Made by a program: the position numbers and the translations under genes. Below the pieces are notes generated by a model. That model was not told the origin of the DNA. It did not search any database and saw only the letters and a list, made by a program, of their open reading frames with translations. From NCBI GenBank assembly GCA_030654645.1, contig JAURXC010000339.1:1-5270 (forward strand): a stretch of 5,270 nucleotides of DNA. Direction: 5' to 3'. Of the stretch, positions 3,317-5,270 are shown piece by piece. Within the stretch, counting starts at the first letter, position 1, and each line of letters begins with the position of its first letter. The stretch comes from Deltaproteobacteria bacterium. Its GTDB lineage: Bacteria > Desulfobacterota > Desulfuromonadia > Geobacterales > Pseudopelobacteraceae.

Positions 3317-5261
3317 GAGCATCGCCCACAAACTTATCCTTGTAATCACGCTGTGCTGTGTCCTGATATTCACCGTAACCATCGGGTATTTTTATTACAG
3401 TTCACGACTGTTGCTGGAGCGCGAACTGAAGGATGATGCCCGCAACCTTGTGCTCTCATCGGTAAACGGGGTGGAAACGGCGCTGGCATCCATCGGCAAG
3501 ACCACCGAGGGCATGGCTCACTCCCTGGAAACAGGCAGATACACCGATAAGTCACTTGGCAGGCTGCTCGTGGACGTATTGGAGAGCAACCGGGAAATAT
3601 ACGGCGCCGGCGTGGCCTTTGAACCGGATGCCGCCGCTGCGTCACGACCGCTGGAGCCCTATTTCTACCGGAAGGATGGAAAAATAGTCCCGACTCCCGA
3701 CGATGAATTTCACAACCCCACCTCCGACTGGTACCAGATACCGAAGGAGTTGGGAAAAAAGGAGTGGAGTGAGCCGTATATCGACGCGAGCTGCGGCGGA
3801 GCGCTGATGAGTTCCTGCTCGGTTCCGATTTATGAGGGGGACGGCGATAAACGACGTTTTCGCGGGATTGTGGTGAGCGATGTCTCGCTGCACCGGCTGA
3901 CCGAAATCGTCAGTTCGATCAAGGTGCTTGAAACCGGCTACAGTTTCCTTTTGTCGAGGAACGGAACCATCCTGACCCATCCCGACAAGGAAATGATCAT
4001 GAACGAGACCATCTTCAGCCTGGCCGAGTCCCGCAACAACCCGACCCTGCGCGATATCCGCCGCAGGATGATCCGTGGCGAGTCCGGCTTCATACCCTAT
4101 ACCGACACCAGGGGGGTGGACAGCTGGATGTATTACGCACCGGTCTCGTCCACCGGCTGGACACTGGCGGTCGTGTTCCCCAAAGCGGAGCTGTTTGCCG
4201 GGATACGTTCGCTGACCATCACCGTCGCATTGATGCTGTTTGCCGGAATCCTGCTGCTCGGGGCGGCGGTGGCGGCAATAGCCCGTTCCATCACCACACC
4301 GCTGCATGCGCTGGCGGAGGCAACCGAGGTGATAGCCTCCGGAAATTTTGATGCGGAGCTTCCGCCGGTTTGTTCGGGGGACGAGGTGGGAACACTCACC
4401 AAGGCCTTTGTCTCCATGAGAGAGGCCCTCAAGGAATATATCCGCGAGCTGACCGAGACCACCGCAGCCAAGGAACGCATCCAGAGCGAACTCCGCCTGG
4501 CCACCGAGATCCAGACCAGCCTTTTGCCGCGGATTTTCCCCCCTTTTCCCGACCGCAACGAGTTCGACATCTTTGCCTCGATGGACCCGGCCAAGGAGGT
4601 CGGGGGGGATTTCTACGACTTCTTCTTCATCGATGACGACCGTTTCTGCTTCCTGATTGCGGACGTGGCCGACAAGGGGGTCCCGGCGGCGCTCTACATG
4701 ATGGTGGCCAAGACCCTGCTCAAGACCGAGGCCCAGCGACTGGGGGCTCCCGAGTTGATACTGGGCGCCGTCAACAACATCCTGGCGGCGGACAACGAAA
4801 ACTGCATGTTCGTCACGGTGTTCTGCGCCATCCTCGACACCCGCAGCGGCGAGGTGTGCTTCGCCAATGCCGGCCACAATCCGCCGCTGGTCTGCGGCCC
4901 GGCCGGTATCGCATACATGACCCCCAAGGCCGGATTCGTGCTGGGCCCCATCCCGGATTCAGCCTACGAATGCGAGTGCCTGACCCTCCAGCCGGGCGAC
5001 ACGCTGTTTCTCTACACCGATGGCGTTACCGAGGCCAAGAGTCCCGAAGCGGAGCTTTATGGTGAAGCCCGGCTGCTGGAGGCCCTGAAACGGAGCCCGT
5101 CCGGGAATCTGGCGGATATGATCCACTTCATCCGGGACGAGGTGCAACGGCACGCCAACGGCGCCCCCCAGTCCGACGATGTTACCATGCTGGCGGTCAG
5201 GTATACGGGGCGCGACAGTGGCGGAAGGATTGCGGAGGCTGGCGATGCGTTACAGCAGTGA
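3303..5261 (+). CDS. Membrane sensor phosphatase: Cache - HAMP - SpoIIE/PP2C (RsbU type)
   Basis: A 652-residue sensor enzyme. In order: membrane helix 1 (about 10-32); a periplasmic dCache-type domain (about 35-300) with the hallmark DWY (142-144), then EPYID (157-161) and VPIY (174-177); membrane helix 2 (about 304-327); a HAMP domain (about 325-380) with P333 and the DEVG motif (360-363); a coiled linker containing the SpoIIE-family E-x-Q-x-S-L-L-P stretch (402-409); and a PP2C phosphatase domain (about 425-635). Metal-site motifs are intact: EVGGDFYD (432-439, D436), ADVADKG (453-459, D454), NAGHNPP (522-528), YTDGVTE (571-577, D573) and SDDVT (624-628). The expected reaction is removal of phosphate from Ser57 of the STAS protein at 636-959, controlled by periplasmic ligand binding. 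Start: ATG 3303 with GGAG at 3294-3297; it overlaps the binding-protein gene by 14 bases, implying coupled translation. Two periplasmic cysteines (C164, C172) lie close together in the Cache domain. Confidence 0.92.
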   Translation: MCANRSIAHKLILVITLCCVLIFTVTIGYFYYSSRLLLERELKDDARNLVLSSVNGVETALASIGKTTEGMAHSLETGRYTDKSLGRLLVDVLESNREIYGAGVAFEPDAAAASRPLEPYFYRKDGKIVPTPDDEFHNPTSDWYQIPKELGKKEWSEPYIDASCGGALMSSCSVPIYEGDGDKRRFRGIVVSDVSLHRLTEIVSSIKVLETGYSFLLSRNGTILTHPDKEMIMNETIFSLAESRNNPTLRDIRRRMIRGESGFIPYTDTRGVDSWMYYAPVSSTGWTLAVVFPKAELFAGIRSLTITVALMLFAGILLLGAAVAAIARSITTPLHALAEATEVIASGNFDAELPPVCSGDEVGTLTKAFVSMREALKEYIRELTETTAAKERIQSELRLATEIQTSLLPRIFPPFPDRNEFDIFASMDPAKEVGGDFYDFFFIDDDRFCFLIADVADKGVPAALYMMVAKTLLKTEAQRLGAPELILGAVNNILAADNENCMFVTVFCAILDTRSGEVCFANAGHNPPLVCGPAGIAYMTPKAGFVLGPIPDSAYECECLTLQPGDTLFLYTDGVTEAKSPEAELYGEARLLEALKRSPSGNLADMIHFIRDEVQRHANGAPQSDDVTMLAVRYTGRDSGGRIAEAGDALQQ

Positions 5262-5270
5262 GCAGTTGCA
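5245..5270 (+). CDS. Probable start of a further gene, cut off by window edge
   Basis: ATG 5245 opens a frame (MRYSSEQL...) that is different from the phosphatase frame and runs to the window end. CGGAGG at 5233-5238 lies 6 bases ahead, a strong ribosome site. The 17-base overlap with the phosphatase gene repeats the close spacing of the preceding genes, so it is probably in the same operon. Eight residues are too few to assign a family. Confidence 0.5.

Noticed and set aside
2742..4608. Two G7 runs (2742-2748 and 4602-4608) as phase-variation tracts
   Set aside because: Both are explained by Gly-Gly codons in conserved protein motifs (the second is EVGGD), and seven is short for a switching tract.
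3642..4877. 411-codon open frame on the minus strand, opposite the phosphatase
   Set aside because: Antisense shadow of a high-GC gene with clear domains on the plus strand; its translation shows no recognisable domain.

Overview
The window is about 58-60% GC (estimated by eye) and is dense in plus-strand genes with Gram-negative features: a Sec-type exported binding protein and an inner-membrane sensor with a periplasmic loop. The partner-switching genes together with short C/G-rich palindromic repeats between genes suggest a Desulfuromonadota (Geobacter/Geotalea-like) chromosome. That placement rests on gene style, not on a marker gene, and is only moderately secure.

Layout: (1) positions 1-408, the 3' part of a cupin gene whose last codons and stop lie inside a palindromic repeat; (2) 409-635, a gene-free stretch with that repeat, a possible promoter whose spacer is filled by a 14-base dyad, and a perfect 15-bp hairpin just ahead of the next ribosome site; (3) 636-1465, a STAS anti-sigma-antagonist-type protein followed by an RsbW/SpoIIAB-type ATP-binding kinase; (4) 1466-1698, a second palindromic repeat with an unusual core, flanked by two near-copies of a translation start region; (5) 1699-5261, a tight run of nitroreductase, NMT1/THI5-like periplasmic binding protein and a membrane-bound Cache-HAMP-SpoIIE (PP2C) phosphatase, the last two overlapping; (6) 5245 onward, the first codons of a probable further gene, again overlapping.

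Together the genes look like one partner-switching signalling module. The phosphatase senses something in the periplasm and removes phosphate from the STAS protein at Ser57, and the STAS protein then binds or releases the ATP-dependent kinase. The binding protein has no ABC permease or ATPase beside it in this window and is coupled to the phosphatase gene, so it may deliver the ligand to the sensor rather than feed a transporter. No sigma factor or other output protein is visible here, so the regulated target is unknown. The nitroreductase sits inside the module and the cupin precedes it; their link to the signalling is unproven.
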